DNA from: Geothrix limicola
GTDB taxonomy: Bacteria; Acidobacteriota; Holophagae; Holophagales; Holophagaceae
Assembly: GCF_030268085.1 (NCBI RefSeq)
Contig: NZ_BSDE01000001.1
Span: forward strand, 434,001-498,000
Length of the DNA: 64,000 nucleotides
Direction: 5' to 3'
Shown here: positions 17,606-28,868 of the stretch, one piece after another
Numbering within the stretch: the stretch's first letter is position 1
Layout of the letters: each line of letters starts with the position of its first letter
The notes under the pieces: model-generated
What the model was told of the DNA's origin: nothing
The model's input: only the letters and a program-made list of their open reading frames with translations
Databases searched by the model: none
Program-made: the position numbers and the translations under genes

Positions 17606-17646
17606 GGCACAACCTATCCACCCGAACCCGCTGAGGGAGGCGCCCC

Positions 17647-19413
17647 ATGCATGCTGCGCGCTGGTTCCGGCTCCTGATGCTCCTTTCGGTGCTGGCCTAC
17701 GGACCCGTTCTCTTCGCCGGCCGCAAGGAAGCCTGGGTGGAGGTGAAATCCCCGCACTTCATCGCGTACAGCGATGCGGGGGAGGGGGAGGCGCGGGACG
17801 CGGTCAAGGGCTTCGAGGGGATCCGCAGCGTGTTCGACACGCTCTTTCCGGGTCTCCGGGTGGATCCGCCCAAGCCGATGATCCTTCTCGTGACCGAGGA
17901 TGAGGCATCCATGAAGCGCTTCATGCCGGAGGGCTGGGAGGGCAAGGATCCCACGCGGCCGGCCGGGGTCTTCGTGCAGGGGCAGGACCGCCACTACGCG
18001 ATCCTCCGGCTGGACGTCAACCAGCAGGTGGACCAGCCCTACTACGTGCTGTTCCACGAGTACACCCACAGCATCGTCCATCAGAATTTCCCGCGGTTGC
18101 CCGTCTGGCTGGATGAGGGTCTCGCCGATTTCTATGGCGCCACCGAGATCCGCTCCGAGCGGGTCTATCTGGGGCGCGTGCCGGAGGGGCGTCTCCTCAA
18201 GCTGCGGCACAGCGTCCGTCTGCCCCTCGAGACGCTGCTGACCGTGACCCATGACTCGCCGCACTACCGCGAAGGGGAGAAGACCGGGATCTTCTACGCG
18301 CAGAGCTGGGCCTTCGTGCACTACCTCTTCATGGACGATCAGGCCCGGAAGGCCGGACTCTTCCAGACCTACCTGAAGGCCCTCTCCCAGAACAGCGACC
18401 CGCTGGCCGCGGCCCAGGCCGGATTCGGGGATCTGGCCCGCCTGCAGGAAACGTTGACCTCCTATTCCAACCACTCCGCCTTCCATTTCTGGAACCTGCC
18501 CCTGGCCCTGAAGCTGACGGACAAGGATTTCCAGGTGCGCAAGATCGGTGAGGCCGAAGCCCTGGTGGTGCGGGCCGAATTCCTGCAGCACCACCACCAG
18601 GAACCGCAGGGCCGACCCCTGCTGGACCGGGCCCTCGCCCTGGCGCCGGAGCTGCCGGAAGTCCAGGCGGCGCTGGGCCACGGGTTCCTGCTCCAGGGGG
18701 AGGACGAGAAAGCGCGGCAGGCCTTCGAAAGCGCCCTCCGCCTGGGGAGCCGGGATTTCCGCGTGCCCTTTCAGTTGGCCCTGCTGGCTCAAAACCGGCG
18801 TGGTGGTGCGGCGGCAGAAGCGACCCAGATCCTGGCCTGGCTGGAGGCCGCGATCAGGCTGCGCCCGGACGTCCCGCCCGTTCACATGGCGCTGTGCCGG
18901 CAGTACACCCTGGAGCCCAGGGACCCGGCCAAGGCCCTGCAGGCGGGCCGCACGGCCCTGGAGTTGGAACCTCAGAACCTGGTCAACCGGGTCAACTTCG
19001 GCTACGCCTGCATCAGCCTGGATCTCGAACGGGAAGCCAAGGCCGTCGGGGATCAGCTGAACCAGCTCGCGGCCACCCAGTCGGAGAAGGAGATGGCGGG
19101 GTCGTACGCCGCGTCCCTGGCCCGCCTCCTGGAACGGAAGAAGGCCCTGGCCCTCGCCGCCGTGTCACCCACGGGCCCCGGAGGCGTTCCGTCCCGGTCC
19201 TCGAACGTGGCCAAACCCCTCAAGTTCAGCCTGTCCTCCCACCTGGCGCCCCTGGGCCAGGAGGTCATGCGCCTGTCGGGCGAGGGCCGGACCGAAGAGG
19301 CCATCCGGCTGGTGGAAAAGGCCCTGGCCAAGGCCAATAACGCCTATGACCGCAAGACCCTCCAGAGCCTGCTGGACACGCTCAAGGCCCGGATAGGGCA
19401 AACTGGAGGCTAG
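17647..19413 (+). CDS. Exported TPR protein with gluzincin metallopeptidase domain (DUF1570-like)
   Basis: A 588-residue protein. Residues 1-24 form a Sec signal peptide ending near LFAG. The N-terminal half carries the zinc motif HEYTH at 137-141 and a downstream LDEGLADFYGA that supplies the third ligand (the E of DEGLA), as in peptidase-MA-like proteins. From ~residue 310 there are several TPR-like helical pairs (for example LDRALALAPELPEVQAALGH). The substrate is unknown. GGGAGG upstream supports the ATG. It lies between glyS and guaA on the same strand, 41 and 46 nt apart, but without functional relation to either. Confidence 0.8.
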   Translation: MHAARWFRLLMLLSVLAYGPVLFAGRKEAWVEVKSPHFIAYSDAGEGEARDAVKGFEGIRSVFDTLFPGLRVDPPKPMILLVTEDEASMKRFMPEGWEGKDPTRPAGVFVQGQDRHYAILRLDVNQQVDQPYYVLFHEYTHSIVHQNFPRLPVWLDEGLADFYGATEIRSERVYLGRVPEGRLLKLRHSVRLPLETLLTVTHDSPHYREGEKTGIFYAQSWAFVHYLFMDDQARKAGLFQTYLKALSQNSDPLAAAQAGFGDLARLQETLTSYSNHSAFHFWNLPLALKLTDKDFQVRKIGEAEALVVRAEFLQHHHQEPQGRPLLDRALALAPELPEVQAALGHGFLLQGEDEKARQAFESALRLGSRDFRVPFQLALLAQNRRGGAAAEATQILAWLEAAIRLRPDVPPVHMALCRQYTLEPRDPAKALQAGRTALELEPQNLVNRVNFGYACISLDLEREAKAVGDQLNQLAATQSEKEMAGSYAASLARLLERKKALALAAVSPTGPGGVPSRSSNVAKPLKFSLSSHLAPLGQEVMRLSGEGRTEEAIRLVEKALAKANNAYDRKTLQSLLDTLKARIGQTGG

Positions 19414-19459
19414 GCCATCGCCTGGGATCCCCCGGGCCGCCCGACCTGACTGAGGACCC

Positions 19460-20989
19460 ATGCACCACGAACGCATCGCGATCATCGACTACGGCAGCCA
19501 GTACACGCGGCTGATCACGCGGCGCCTGCGTGAACTGGGGGCCTTCGGCCTGGTCTACAACAGCGGCGCCACCGCGAAGGAGATCGCCGGGGCGGATCTG
19601 AAGGGCGTGATCCTCTCGGGCGGACCCAATTCGGTGCTGGAAGAGGGCGCGCCGGACCTGGATGCGGCCATCCTCGACCTGGGTGTGCCCATCCTCGGCA
19701 TCTGCTACGGCCAGCAGCTCCTGGCCCGCAACCTCGGCGGGCAGCTGCACCGCTCCGCGAGCCGGGAATACGGCAAGGCGGAGATCCAGGCCATGCCCGA
19801 GCAGTCCATGCTCTTCGAAGGCCTGCCCCACGCCCAGCAGGTGTGGATGAGCCACGGCGACCATGTGGAAGTGGCCCCCGCGGGCTTCACCGTCACGGCC
19901 AAGACGCCCAGCGTGCCCGTGGCGGCCATGGAGGATCCCCAGCGCGGGATCTACTGCCTGCAGTTCCATCCCGAAGTCACCCACAGCGCCCAGGGCACGC
20001 CCCTGCTGCTGAACTTCCTCAAGCGCTGCGGCATGGCGCTGGACTGGAACGCGGGCAACTTCATCGACGAGAAGGTGAAGGCCATCCGCGAGCAGGTGGG
20101 CCAGGGCACGGTGGTGCTGGGCCTCAGCGGCGGCGTGGATTCCAGCGTGGCGGCGCTGCTGCTGCACAAGGCCATCGGCCGCCAGCTCACTTGCGTTTTC
20201 GTGGATCACGGCCTCATGCGCAAGGATGAGATGAAGCAGGTGCAGGCCTACTTCGCGCCCTTCGAACTGAACGTCATCTGGGTGGATGCGTCTGAAGAAT
20301 TCCTCGGCGCCCTCGCCGGCGTGACGGATCCCGAGCAGAAGCGGAAGATCATCGGCGGCAAGTTCATCGAGGTCTTCGAGCGCGAGGCGGGCAAGGTCAA
20401 GGCCGACTTCCTCGGCCAGGGCACCACGTACCCCGACGTGATCGAGAGCAGCGGCATCGGCGGCGCCATCCTCGTGAAGTCCCACCACAACGTGGGCGGC
20501 CTGCCGGAGCGCATGAAGCTCAAGCTGGTGGAGCCCCTCCGCGAGTTGTTCAAGGACGAGGTCCGCGCCACGGGCTTGGCCCTGGGCCTGCCCGAGGAAA
20601 TGAACCAGCGGCATCCCTTCCCGGGGCCCGGCCTGGCCGTGCGCCTGCCGGGCGCCATCACCCGCGAGCGGGCCACCATCCTGCAGAACGCCGACGCCAT
20701 CTTCATGCAGGAACTGCGGGAGAGCGGCTGGTACGCGCGCACCAGCCAGGCCTTCGCCGTGCTGCTGCCCGTGCAGACCGTGGGCATCATGGGCGACGAG
20801 CGCACCTTCGAATGGATGTGCGCCCTGCGGGCCGTGACCAGCGAGGACTTCATGACCGCCGACTGGGCGCGCCTGCCCTACGAGCTGCTGGACCGCATCG
20901 CCCAGCGCATCGTCCGCGAAGTGAAGGGTATCAACCGCGTGGTCTACGACATCACCTCGAAGCCGCCCGCGACCATCGAATACGAATAA
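19460..20989 (+). CDS. guaA: GMP synthase (glutamine-hydrolysing)
   Basis: A 509-residue two-domain enzyme converting XMP to GMP. The N-terminal glutamine amidotransferase has nucleophile C82 in GICYGQQLL and the His/Glu pair in LQFHPEVTHS. The ATP-pyrophosphatase domain has the P-loop GLSGGVDSSVAA near residue 220. The C-terminal dimerisation domain ends with the conserved DITSKPPATIEYE. Length is normal. A palindromic repeat follows the stop codon and may act as a transcription end. Confidence 0.96.
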   Translation: MHHERIAIIDYGSQYTRLITRRLRELGAFGLVYNSGATAKEIAGADLKGVILSGGPNSVLEEGAPDLDAAILDLGVPILGICYGQQLLARNLGGQLHRSASREYGKAEIQAMPEQSMLFEGLPHAQQVWMSHGDHVEVAPAGFTVTAKTPSVPVAAMEDPQRGIYCLQFHPEVTHSAQGTPLLLNFLKRCGMALDWNAGNFIDEKVKAIREQVGQGTVVLGLSGGVDSSVAALLLHKAIGRQLTCVFVDHGLMRKDEMKQVQAYFAPFELNVIWVDASEEFLGALAGVTDPEQKRKIIGGKFIEVFEREAGKVKADFLGQGTTYPDVIESSGIGGAILVKSHHNVGGLPERMKLKLVEPLRELFKDEVRATGLALGLPEEMNQRHPFPGPGLAVRLPGAITRERATILQNADAIFMQELRESGWYARTSQAFAVLLPVQTVGIMGDERTFEWMCALRAVTSEDFMTADWARLPYELLDRIAQRIVREVKGINRVVYDITSKPPATIEYE

Positions 20990-20992
20990 GCA

Positions 20993-21071
20993 GCCACGGA
21001 TGAACACAGATGGACACGGATGATCTCCATCTGAATCCCTAGATCTGTGTTCATCCGTGTTCATCTGTGGC
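20993..21071. repeat. Inverted 'GGATGAACAC' repeat element
   Basis: A 79-bp palindromic unit between guaA and the next gene. The left arm begins gccacggatgaacacagat and the right arm ends gttcatccgtgttcatctg plus tggc; the ~31-bp arms pair with a few mismatches around a short centre. Related copies are at 32663-32708 and 55119-55192. It could fold as a long RNA hairpin downstream of guaA. Confidence 0.75.
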
Positions 21072-21086
21072 GAAGCAAGAGGTTTC

Positions 21087-21533
21087 ATGGCGAAACGCAA
21101 CGAACCCGTCCGCAAGTCGGTGAAGGATGTGCTGGAGGATCTGCTGGCGGGGCACCGCGAGGCGGCTTTCAGCGGGCCTGAATCCGCGCTGAAGTACCTG
21201 CGCCGTACCTTCGAAAGCCAAGGTAGCCTGCCCAACGCCGTGAAGGCCGTGGCCTACGACCTCTGCGCTGACGCCCAGGCCCAGTGCGAGCAGTGGGAGG
21301 ACTGCGTGGCCTCCGTGGATCAGGCCCTGGGCTACCTTGGCGATCTGGAGACGGCCTTCCCGCACGAGTACCGGCGCATGCTGGAGGGCTTCAGCTGCTT
21401 TGAACGGGGCATTCAGGCCTACAGCGAACTGGGCGATTTCCACGGGGCTCTGGAGCTCTGTGAAAGGGCCATCGCTCTGGACCTCGGCGCGCACTACGCG
21501 GCCAAGCGGGATTCGCTGGAGTGGGCGCGGTAG
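21087..21533 (+). CDS. Hypothetical TPR-like protein
   Basis: A 148-residue soluble, probably all-helical protein. The C-terminal part (FERGIQAYSELGDFHGALEL followed by CERAIALDLG) reads like a TPR unit. There is no signal peptide or catalytic motif. The ATG at 21087 is preferred because the 10 codons upstream in the same frame are part of the preceding repeat element. No specific family recognised. Confidence 0.7.
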   Translation: MAKRNEPVRKSVKDVLEDLLAGHREAAFSGPESALKYLRRTFESQGSLPNAVKAVAYDLCADAQAQCEQWEDCVASVDQALGYLGDLETAFPHEYRRMLEGFSCFERGIQAYSELGDFHGALELCERAIALDLGAHYAAKRDSLEWAR

Positions 21534-21668
21534 GCATGCCAGATCCGTGCGGACCCGGGCCAGGTTCCGCCCCACCGGCAGTTGGTGATCCAGGTTTTTC
21601 CACCTGTGCCATCATCGGGTGGTACCGCTAGACCACATGGAATCCGTTGGGACCGCTACGGGGCAGCC

Positions 21669-22751
21669 ATGAACGACGATATCCAGATCGTGCCCGAGCA
21701 AGTCAGCGTGCTTGTGGTGGATGATTTGGCCATCGTGCGGCTGTCGCTTCAGCGGATCCTCGCCAAAGCCGGCTACCGCGTCCGCGAAGCCGAGGACGTG
21801 CCCAGCGCCCTGGCTGTGCTGAACGAGGACACCATCGACCTGATCCTCTGCGACATCCAGATGCCCGGGGCCTCGGGTCTGGATCTGGTGCGGGCGATCC
21901 AGGACCGCATCCCCGACACCTCAGTGGTCATGGTGAGTTCCATGGATGGGGCGGAAACGGCCATCGAGTGCCTGCAGGAGGGGGCCTTCGGCTACGTGCT
22001 GAAGCCCTACCAGCCGCGGGAAATCCTGGTGCAGGTCAACAGTGCTTTGCGCCGCCGCATGCTGGAGATCGCCTACCGTGACCGCGAGGCCCAGCTCGCC
22101 CAGAAGGTGCGCGAGCAGACGGTGGAGATCCGCAATTCACGGGAGGAGATCGCGCTCCGCCTCATCGCCGCCAGCGAGCACCGCGACAACGAGACGGGCA
22201 TGCACGTGCGCCGCATCGGCCTCTACGCCGCGGAGATGGCGCGGCTGCTGGGCTGGGATCCGGATCGCGTGGACACGATCCAGGCCGCGGCCCCCATGCA
22301 CGACATCGGCAAGATCGGCGTGCCCGATTCGATCCTGCAGAAGCCCAGTTCCCTCACGGAGGACGAGTGGGTGACGATGAAGCGGCACACCAGCATGGGC
22401 GCCACCATCCTCAAAGGCTCGGCGGTTCCCTTTATCCAGATGGGCGCTCGCATCGCCATCGGCCATCACGAGAAATGGGATGGCACGGGCTATCCCAAGG
22501 GCCTGAAGGGCGAGGCCATTCCACTGGAGGCCCGCATCACCGCCCTTGTGGATGTCTACGACGCCGTCAGCAACCGTCGTCACTACAAGGAGCCCTGGCC
22601 CGAAGATCGCGTGGTGGCGCTGATCGAGCAGGGCAGCGGCATGCATTTCGATCCCCATCTGGTGGGGCTGTTCCTCACTCACCTGGACCGCTTCCGCGCC
22701 ATCCTTCTCGCCAATCCCGACGAGACCCACGACGAGGATCCGGGGATCTAG
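21669..22751 (+). CDS. Response regulator with HD-GYP c-di-GMP phosphodiesterase domain
   Basis: A 360-residue protein. The N-terminal receiver has D18-D19, phospho-acceptor D62 (ILCDIQMP) and the lysine in LKPY. A coiled-coil linker (~140-180) leads to an HD-GYP domain with the metal-binding HD pair at 211-212 in HDIGKIGVP, the HHEKWDGTGYP signature and NETGMHVRR. The residues needed for c-di-GMP hydrolysis look intact. The ATG at 21669 begins just before the receiver domain. No cognate kinase is adjacent; the GAF-GGDEF cyclase at 37265 could be an opposing enzyme in the same cell. Confidence 0.9.
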   Translation: MNDDIQIVPEQVSVLVVDDLAIVRLSLQRILAKAGYRVREAEDVPSALAVLNEDTIDLILCDIQMPGASGLDLVRAIQDRIPDTSVVMVSSMDGAETAIECLQEGAFGYVLKPYQPREILVQVNSALRRRMLEIAYRDREAQLAQKVREQTVEIRNSREEIALRLIAASEHRDNETGMHVRRIGLYAAEMARLLGWDPDRVDTIQAAAPMHDIGKIGVPDSILQKPSSLTEDEWVTMKRHTSMGATILKGSAVPFIQMGARIAIGHHEKWDGTGYPKGLKGEAIPLEARITALVDVYDAVSNRRHYKEPWPEDRVVALIEQGSGMHFDPHLVGLFLTHLDRFRAILLANPDETHDEDPGI

Positions 22752-22793
22752 TCCGGGAATCCCTGGTGTAGGCTGATGGCCCTGGAGGCCGTC

Positions 22794-23876
<1,083 letters not shown>

Positions 23877-23902
23877 CAGCAGTGCCCATTCAAAAGGCGA
23901 TC

Positions 23903-24000
23903 AACCCCGAATGACGCGAATCGCCCTTCGGGCGCGCGAATAAAGAAGAAAACCACATCGGTGTTTCCTTTATTCGCGCTCACTCGCGTCAGTCGTGGTT
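23903..24000. repeat. Inverted repeat between convergent genes ('GACGCGAAT...GCGCGAATAAAG' arms)
   Basis: The left arm (around 23903-23947) carries cgaatgacgcgaat and gcgcgaataaag, split by a small hairpin cgcccttcgggcg. The right arm (around 23968-24000) is roughly its reverse complement (ctttattcgcgc, then actcgcgtcagtcg). It fills the space between the aldo/keto reductase and the convergent NrfD gene and could serve as a bidirectional transcription end. Confidence 0.6.
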
Positions 24001-24026
24001 CCCGTTTCAATGAGGTTATGGGGCCA

Positions 24027-25301
24027 TCAGGCCTGGATGGGATCGGCTTCCACGGGTTCAGATGCCTTCCGTCCCCTGGTGATGGTGAACTCGCCGAGCA
24101 TCATGGGCACGGCGGCCTTCAGCATGACGGTGAAGACGAGGGCGCCGAGGGAGAAGATGCCGGCGGCCACGGCGACTTCCGTGAAGGAGGGGCGGTAGAC
24201 GTAGATCTCGCCGAGGGCGTCGGGCGTGAGGCCCGGGATGATGAGACCCATGCCCTTCTCGATGTAGACGCTGGCGTAGATGAGGACGCAGCCGATGTTC
24301 AGCGTCGTCCAGTTCATGCGGGTCTTGGGGATGAGGAAGAGCAGGAAGGCGATGAAGCCCGTGATGATCGAGGCCCAGGCGAAGGGCACCAGCGTGTTGT
24401 AGTGCACGCCGTTCTTTTCGAGGCCGAACAGCAGGTACTGGAAGTAGACCATGTGCTCGGTGCCCGAGTAGAGCTCCTTGAAGGATTCCGCCGCCGTGAG
24501 GAAGAGGTTGAAGCCCATGGTGTAGGCCATCAGTTCGGCGATCTTGAAGATGGCCGCGTCGGTGATCTTGAGGCGCGTGGTGCGGCGCAACACCTGCAGC
24601 AGGATGAGCAGGACGGCGGGCCCCGAGCAGAAGGCCGAGGCGAGGAAGCGCGGTGCGAGGATGGCCGAATTCCAGAAGGGGCGGGAGGCCAGGCCGTTGT
24701 AGAGGTAGGCGGTGACGGTGTGGATGCTCACGGCCATGGGGATGGAAAGGAGCACCAGGGGCAGCACGATCTTCTTGTTGTAGTGCTTCTCCACGTAGGA
24801 GCTGAAGAGCAGGTAGGTCACGACGAACCAGTTCAGCAGCAGGTAGAGGTTCAGGACGATCACGTCCCAGGCCAGCATGGACTGGGGCCAGTTGAGGCGG
24901 CCCACGAGCGGCATGATGTGCCAGAAGCGGTCGGGCCGGCCGATGTCGACCATCACGAAGCCGAGGCACATGATGAGGGCCGTCACGGCGAGCATCTCGC
25001 CGAGGATGGTGATCTCCTTGATGGGCGCCCAATCATAGATGTAGGCCGGAATGACCAGCATGATCGAAGCCGCCGCCACGCCCACCAGGAAGGTGAAGTT
25101 GCCGATGTAGAAGCCCCACGAGACCTGATCGCGCATGCTCGTGACGATGAGGCCGCTGTTCAGCTGGTTGAGGTAGGCGATGCCGCCCACGGCGATGAGC
25201 AGAAGCAGGAAGCCCACCCAGGCGTAGTAAAGGCGGCTGCCGTGAACCATGAGGCCGACGGTGTCGACGATGAAGTTCTTGAAGTTCCGAAGAGAGATCA
25301 T
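24027..25301 (-). CDS. NrfD/PsrC-family membrane quinone-oxidoreductase subunit (DsrP-like)
   Basis: A 424-residue integral membrane protein with about ten helices, of the NrfD/PsrC superfamily. Characteristic parts are MRDQVSWGFYIGNFTFLVGVA, the ALIMCLGFVMVDIGRPDRFW segment and HTVTAYLYNGLASRPFWN. Such subunits exchange electrons with the quinone pool. The gene starts 4 nt after the ferredoxin-type subunit and is last in a four-gene operon. Similarity in order and type is to DsrOP of the DsrMKJOP complex or Cbc-type menaquinol:cytochrome complexes of metal reducers. No sulfite reductase is nearby, so 'dsrP' is not assigned. Confidence 0.87.
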   Translation of the reverse strand: MISLRNFKNFIVDTVGLMVHGSRLYYAWVGFLLLLIAVGGIAYLNQLNSGLIVTSMRDQVSWGFYIGNFTFLVGVAAASIMLVIPAYIYDWAPIKEITILGEMLAVTALIMCLGFVMVDIGRPDRFWHIMPLVGRLNWPQSMLAWDVIVLNLYLLLNWFVVTYLLFSSYVEKHYNKKIVLPLVLLSIPMAVSIHTVTAYLYNGLASRPFWNSAILAPRFLASAFCSGPAVLLILLQVLRRTTRLKITDAAIFKIAELMAYTMGFNLFLTAAESFKELYSGTEHMVYFQYLLFGLEKNGVHYNTLVPFAWASIITGFIAFLLFLIPKTRMNWTTLNIGCVLIYASVYIEKGMGLIIPGLTPDALGEIYVYRPSFTEVAVAAGIFSLGALVFTVMLKAAVPMMLGEFTITRGRKASEPVEADPIQA

Positions 25302-25305
25302 GGCC

Positions 25306-26231
<926 letters not shown>

Positions 26232-26235
<4 letters not shown>

Positions 26236-26768
26236 TTGGCACCCCCTTTCCGGATCTGCTCGGGCCGCATCGGCGGCGGCATGGGTTTCAAGGGCTTGAA
26301 GTGAGGCGAGTGCGGGTTGTGGCAGTGGACGCAGAGCAGGTACTGCTTGGGTCCGTTCCAGCTTCCGGTGCGCTTGCCGTGGACGCCCACGCGCCAGTCG
26401 CGCAGCTTGTCGCCGTGGCACTGGCCGCAGAGCTTGAAGGATTCAGTGAAGAGCACCTTCTCGCCGCTGGCGAGGTGGAGGTTGTCGCGGCTGTTGGCGT
26501 CGTGGCAGTCGAGGCACCAGCGGCTGTCGGGACCGTGCTTGAGCTCGATCTCGCTGTGCATGCCGAGTTCGCGGCGCTTGGTGTCGACCTTCATCTGCTT
26601 GCCGTCATGGCAGGAGGTGCAGGGGAAGATGCCTTCTGAGAAGGGCGGTTTCGGCACCTGGATGCCTTCTTGGGCCGCCGGTTCCTCCTTGGCCTTCGGC
26701 TCGCCCGCGAAGGCGGGCAGGGCCAGCAGCACGGCGAGGCCCAGATAATGGATCGCGCGTATGTTCAT
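26232..26768 (-). CDS. Exported tetraheme cytochrome c
   Basis: A 178-residue protein with a Sec signal peptide (residues 1-21, ending PAFAG) and four CXXCH heme sites: CTSCH, CLDCH, CGQCH and CVHCH. Extra histidines (for example HSEIELKHG) could be distal ligands, so bis-His hemes are likely. It is the periplasmic electron carrier of the module with the ferredoxin-type and NrfD-type subunits. Start and stop codons overlap those of both neighbours by ATGA-type junctions. Confidence 0.9.
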
Positions 26769-28576
26769 GGATGGACCTCCGGCATGTGATCGTTCGCATT
26801 CCTGTCCCTATCGGACGGGGTGGGGTTCTTCAGCAGGCGCGGCGCGAGCATGAGCGTTGCGCCGTAGCACATGAATCCGAGAAACAGCGTCAGTGGCCGT
26901 CCTACGGCCAGATCCTCGAAGAGGAATTTCAAAGCCGTGATGATCATCACGGGGTAGACGAGCCACTTCAGCTCCAGGTCCGGTGCCCGGCGGCCGAACC
27001 AGGCCAGCGAGATGATGAGGGCCGACAGCACGCCGGTCCGGACGGCGGCGAGCAGGCTGGGATCCACCGCGCCCGTTGAGAAGGCATGGCAGCAGATCCA
27101 GATGGCCAGCGCCCCGAGGCCGGCCGCCACGGCGGCGCCCAGGCACAGCACCAGTGGGCGGACCCGCGCGCTGACGAGGCCGGGAGCGCGCCGCCAGAGG
27201 AAGGCCGTGAAGGCGAGCGCGAGAAGGACCAGGCTCAGGGCCGCGGACCAGGGCAGAGAGGCGTCCGGCCCGGTCGGCGCCAGGAAGGCGCGGAGCGACC
27301 AGGCCGCGAAGCCCGAGGCGAGGGCCCCGGTTCCGAGGTACAGCGCGCTTTGAATGATGAAGACGGCGCGCCGCGACTGCAGCGCCAGCAGCATGGCGGC
27401 CAGGCCCAGCACGCTGCCCAGGGCGCCGGCGCCCGGCAGGGGCAGCAGCACGAGGACGCCAAGCAGCAGGAAGACGAGGCCGAAGAAGAGGAAGAAGATG
27501 AAATTCGCGTGGGTCTCCTCTTGATCGTCGCGGAAGGGGAAGGCCGTCGCGTAGCAGCCGAGGCCTGCCAGCGAAACCCCCGCGCCCAACAGCCCGGCAC
27601 CCGATCCGGAGATGAGGCTGACCCGCAGGGCGCCGCCGAAACCCAACAGCAGCACGAGGATGCTCTGGGCCACTTCGAAGGCGTTCACCACGCGGCGCCG
27701 CTGGAGCATCCGCACGGCGAAGCTGCCGAGGTAGATGAGCACGAGGGCGAGGGCAAACACCACGGTCCGGCCCGGCGTGATGCCGCGATAGGCCTCGGGG
27801 ATGCCTCCGGGCCACGCGGCGAGCGAGGTGAGGATCACCACGCCCAGGTCGGAGGCGAGGGCCGTGGGCCAGCGGAGGCTCTGCCAACGCCGGCCGTAGG
27901 TGACCCAGAGCGTGGTCGCGCCGAGGAGCAGCGAGACCGCGAGGAAGGGCTCGATGCTGCGGCGCGCCGACATCATGGCGAAGCCCGACAGGATCGAGGC
28001 CAGGGTGGCGGTCCAGATGATGGGCTGCAGGTCGCGTCGCCAAGCGACGACCCCGTGGATGCCCGTGACGGTGAAGAGGAGGAGGGCCGCGAGGACCGGC
28101 TCCAGGATGCCGAAGCGGGCCGTGGATTCCACGATGAGCGGGTAGGCGATCAGGATGGAGGCGAGGGCGTGGAAGGCCGAATCCAGCGGATGCTTGGCGC
28201 GCGCCGCGAGCAGGGCCCAGATGATGGCGTAGGCCAGGCCCAGCGCCACGCCCCATCCGCGATGGATGGTGCCGGCGTCCACCAGGGCCCGGATGAAGGT
28301 GGCTCCGCCGAGGATGAGGCAGGTGCGGCCGATGAGACCCATGAGGCGCACGGCGCTGGGAAGCCCGGGGGCGGGAACCATCGGATCAGAGACTGCCGTG
28401 CAGGGAATCGGCCTGGGGGAGGCGGCCGGTTGCTCTGGCACGGCACCTTCCAGCGCAGCGACCCGCGCCTCGAGTCTCGCGACCGTCTCAGCCAGGACGA
28501 CCAGGCGCGCTTCCAGGCCCTGGGGCAGGGCCTCCGCCGGATCGCGCCTGGAGGGATAGGCCTCGGCCGTGGACAT
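26765..28576 (-). CDS. DUF2339-like polytopic membrane protein
   Basis: A 603-residue protein. Residues ~10-50 form a short coiled coil (LEARLVVLAETVARLEARVA) followed by a Pro-rich linker and then around 14 or more membrane helices rich in Ala, Leu and Gly, the pattern of DUF2339 proteins, whose function is unknown. The ATG at 28576 is preferred because GAGG lies 8 nt upstream; a GTG at 28582 is possible. Its stop overlaps the cytochrome start (ATGA), so it is translated with the redox subunits. That coupling is the main hint to its role. Confidence 0.72.
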   Translation of the reverse strand: MSTAEAYPSRRDPAEALPQGLEARLVVLAETVARLEARVAALEGAVPEQPAASPRPIPCTAVSDPMVPAPGLPSAVRLMGLIGRTCLILGGATFIRALVDAGTIHRGWGVALGLAYAIIWALLAARAKHPLDSAFHALASILIAYPLIVESTARFGILEPVLAALLLFTVTGIHGVVAWRRDLQPIIWTATLASILSGFAMMSARRSIEPFLAVSLLLGATTLWVTYGRRWQSLRWPTALASDLGVVILTSLAAWPGGIPEAYRGITPGRTVVFALALVLIYLGSFAVRMLQRRRVVNAFEVAQSILVLLLGFGGALRVSLISGSGAGLLGAGVSLAGLGCYATAFPFRDDQEETHANFIFFLFFGLVFLLLGVLVLLPLPGAGALGSVLGLAAMLLALQSRRAVFIIQSALYLGTGALASGFAAWSLRAFLAPTGPDASLPWSAALSLVLLALAFTAFLWRRAPGLVSARVRPLVLCLGAAVAAGLGALAIWICCHAFSTGAVDPSLLAAVRTGVLSALIISLAWFGRRAPDLELKWLVYPVMIITALKFLFEDLAVGRPLTLFLGFMCYGATLMLAPRLLKNPTPSDRDRNANDHMPEVHP

Positions 28577-28582
28577 GGGCAC

Positions 28583-28868
28583 AACCTCAAAATGAGGAGG
28601 AATGTCGATGAATTGAGAAGGGTGTGATGCCCAAGCCTCGCTCCTGGCGGAGGAGCGTCAAGCGAAATAAAGTCATTCCAAGTGACGCATAAAGAGAATA
28701 ATGAAAGATGTTGGAACATAGAAGATTTGGACATCCTCCATTCCGCTTGAGGCTTCTGTGAGAAAACCGGCGCGAACCTTCGTCTCGAAATTTCAGGGGA
28801 CCTCGGGGTGATGTGCTGGGCGTCACAGCGGCAACCTCCCGATGGCAAGCTGATCAGGGGGTCTGCCC
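28583..28868. other. Low-GC intergenic region between divergent operons
   Basis: About 290 bp without a gene. The centre (roughly 28600-28760) is much more AT-rich than its surroundings and holds short inverted words such as gcgtca...tgacgc (28646-28664 area). Conceptual translation of the minus strand gives phrases like SLGMTLF and LLRQERGLGITPF, the kind seen when dispersed intergenic repeats are translated, and no real gene. Promoters for the DUF2339 operon and the histidine phosphatase should lie here, but none stands out. Confidence 0.4.
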
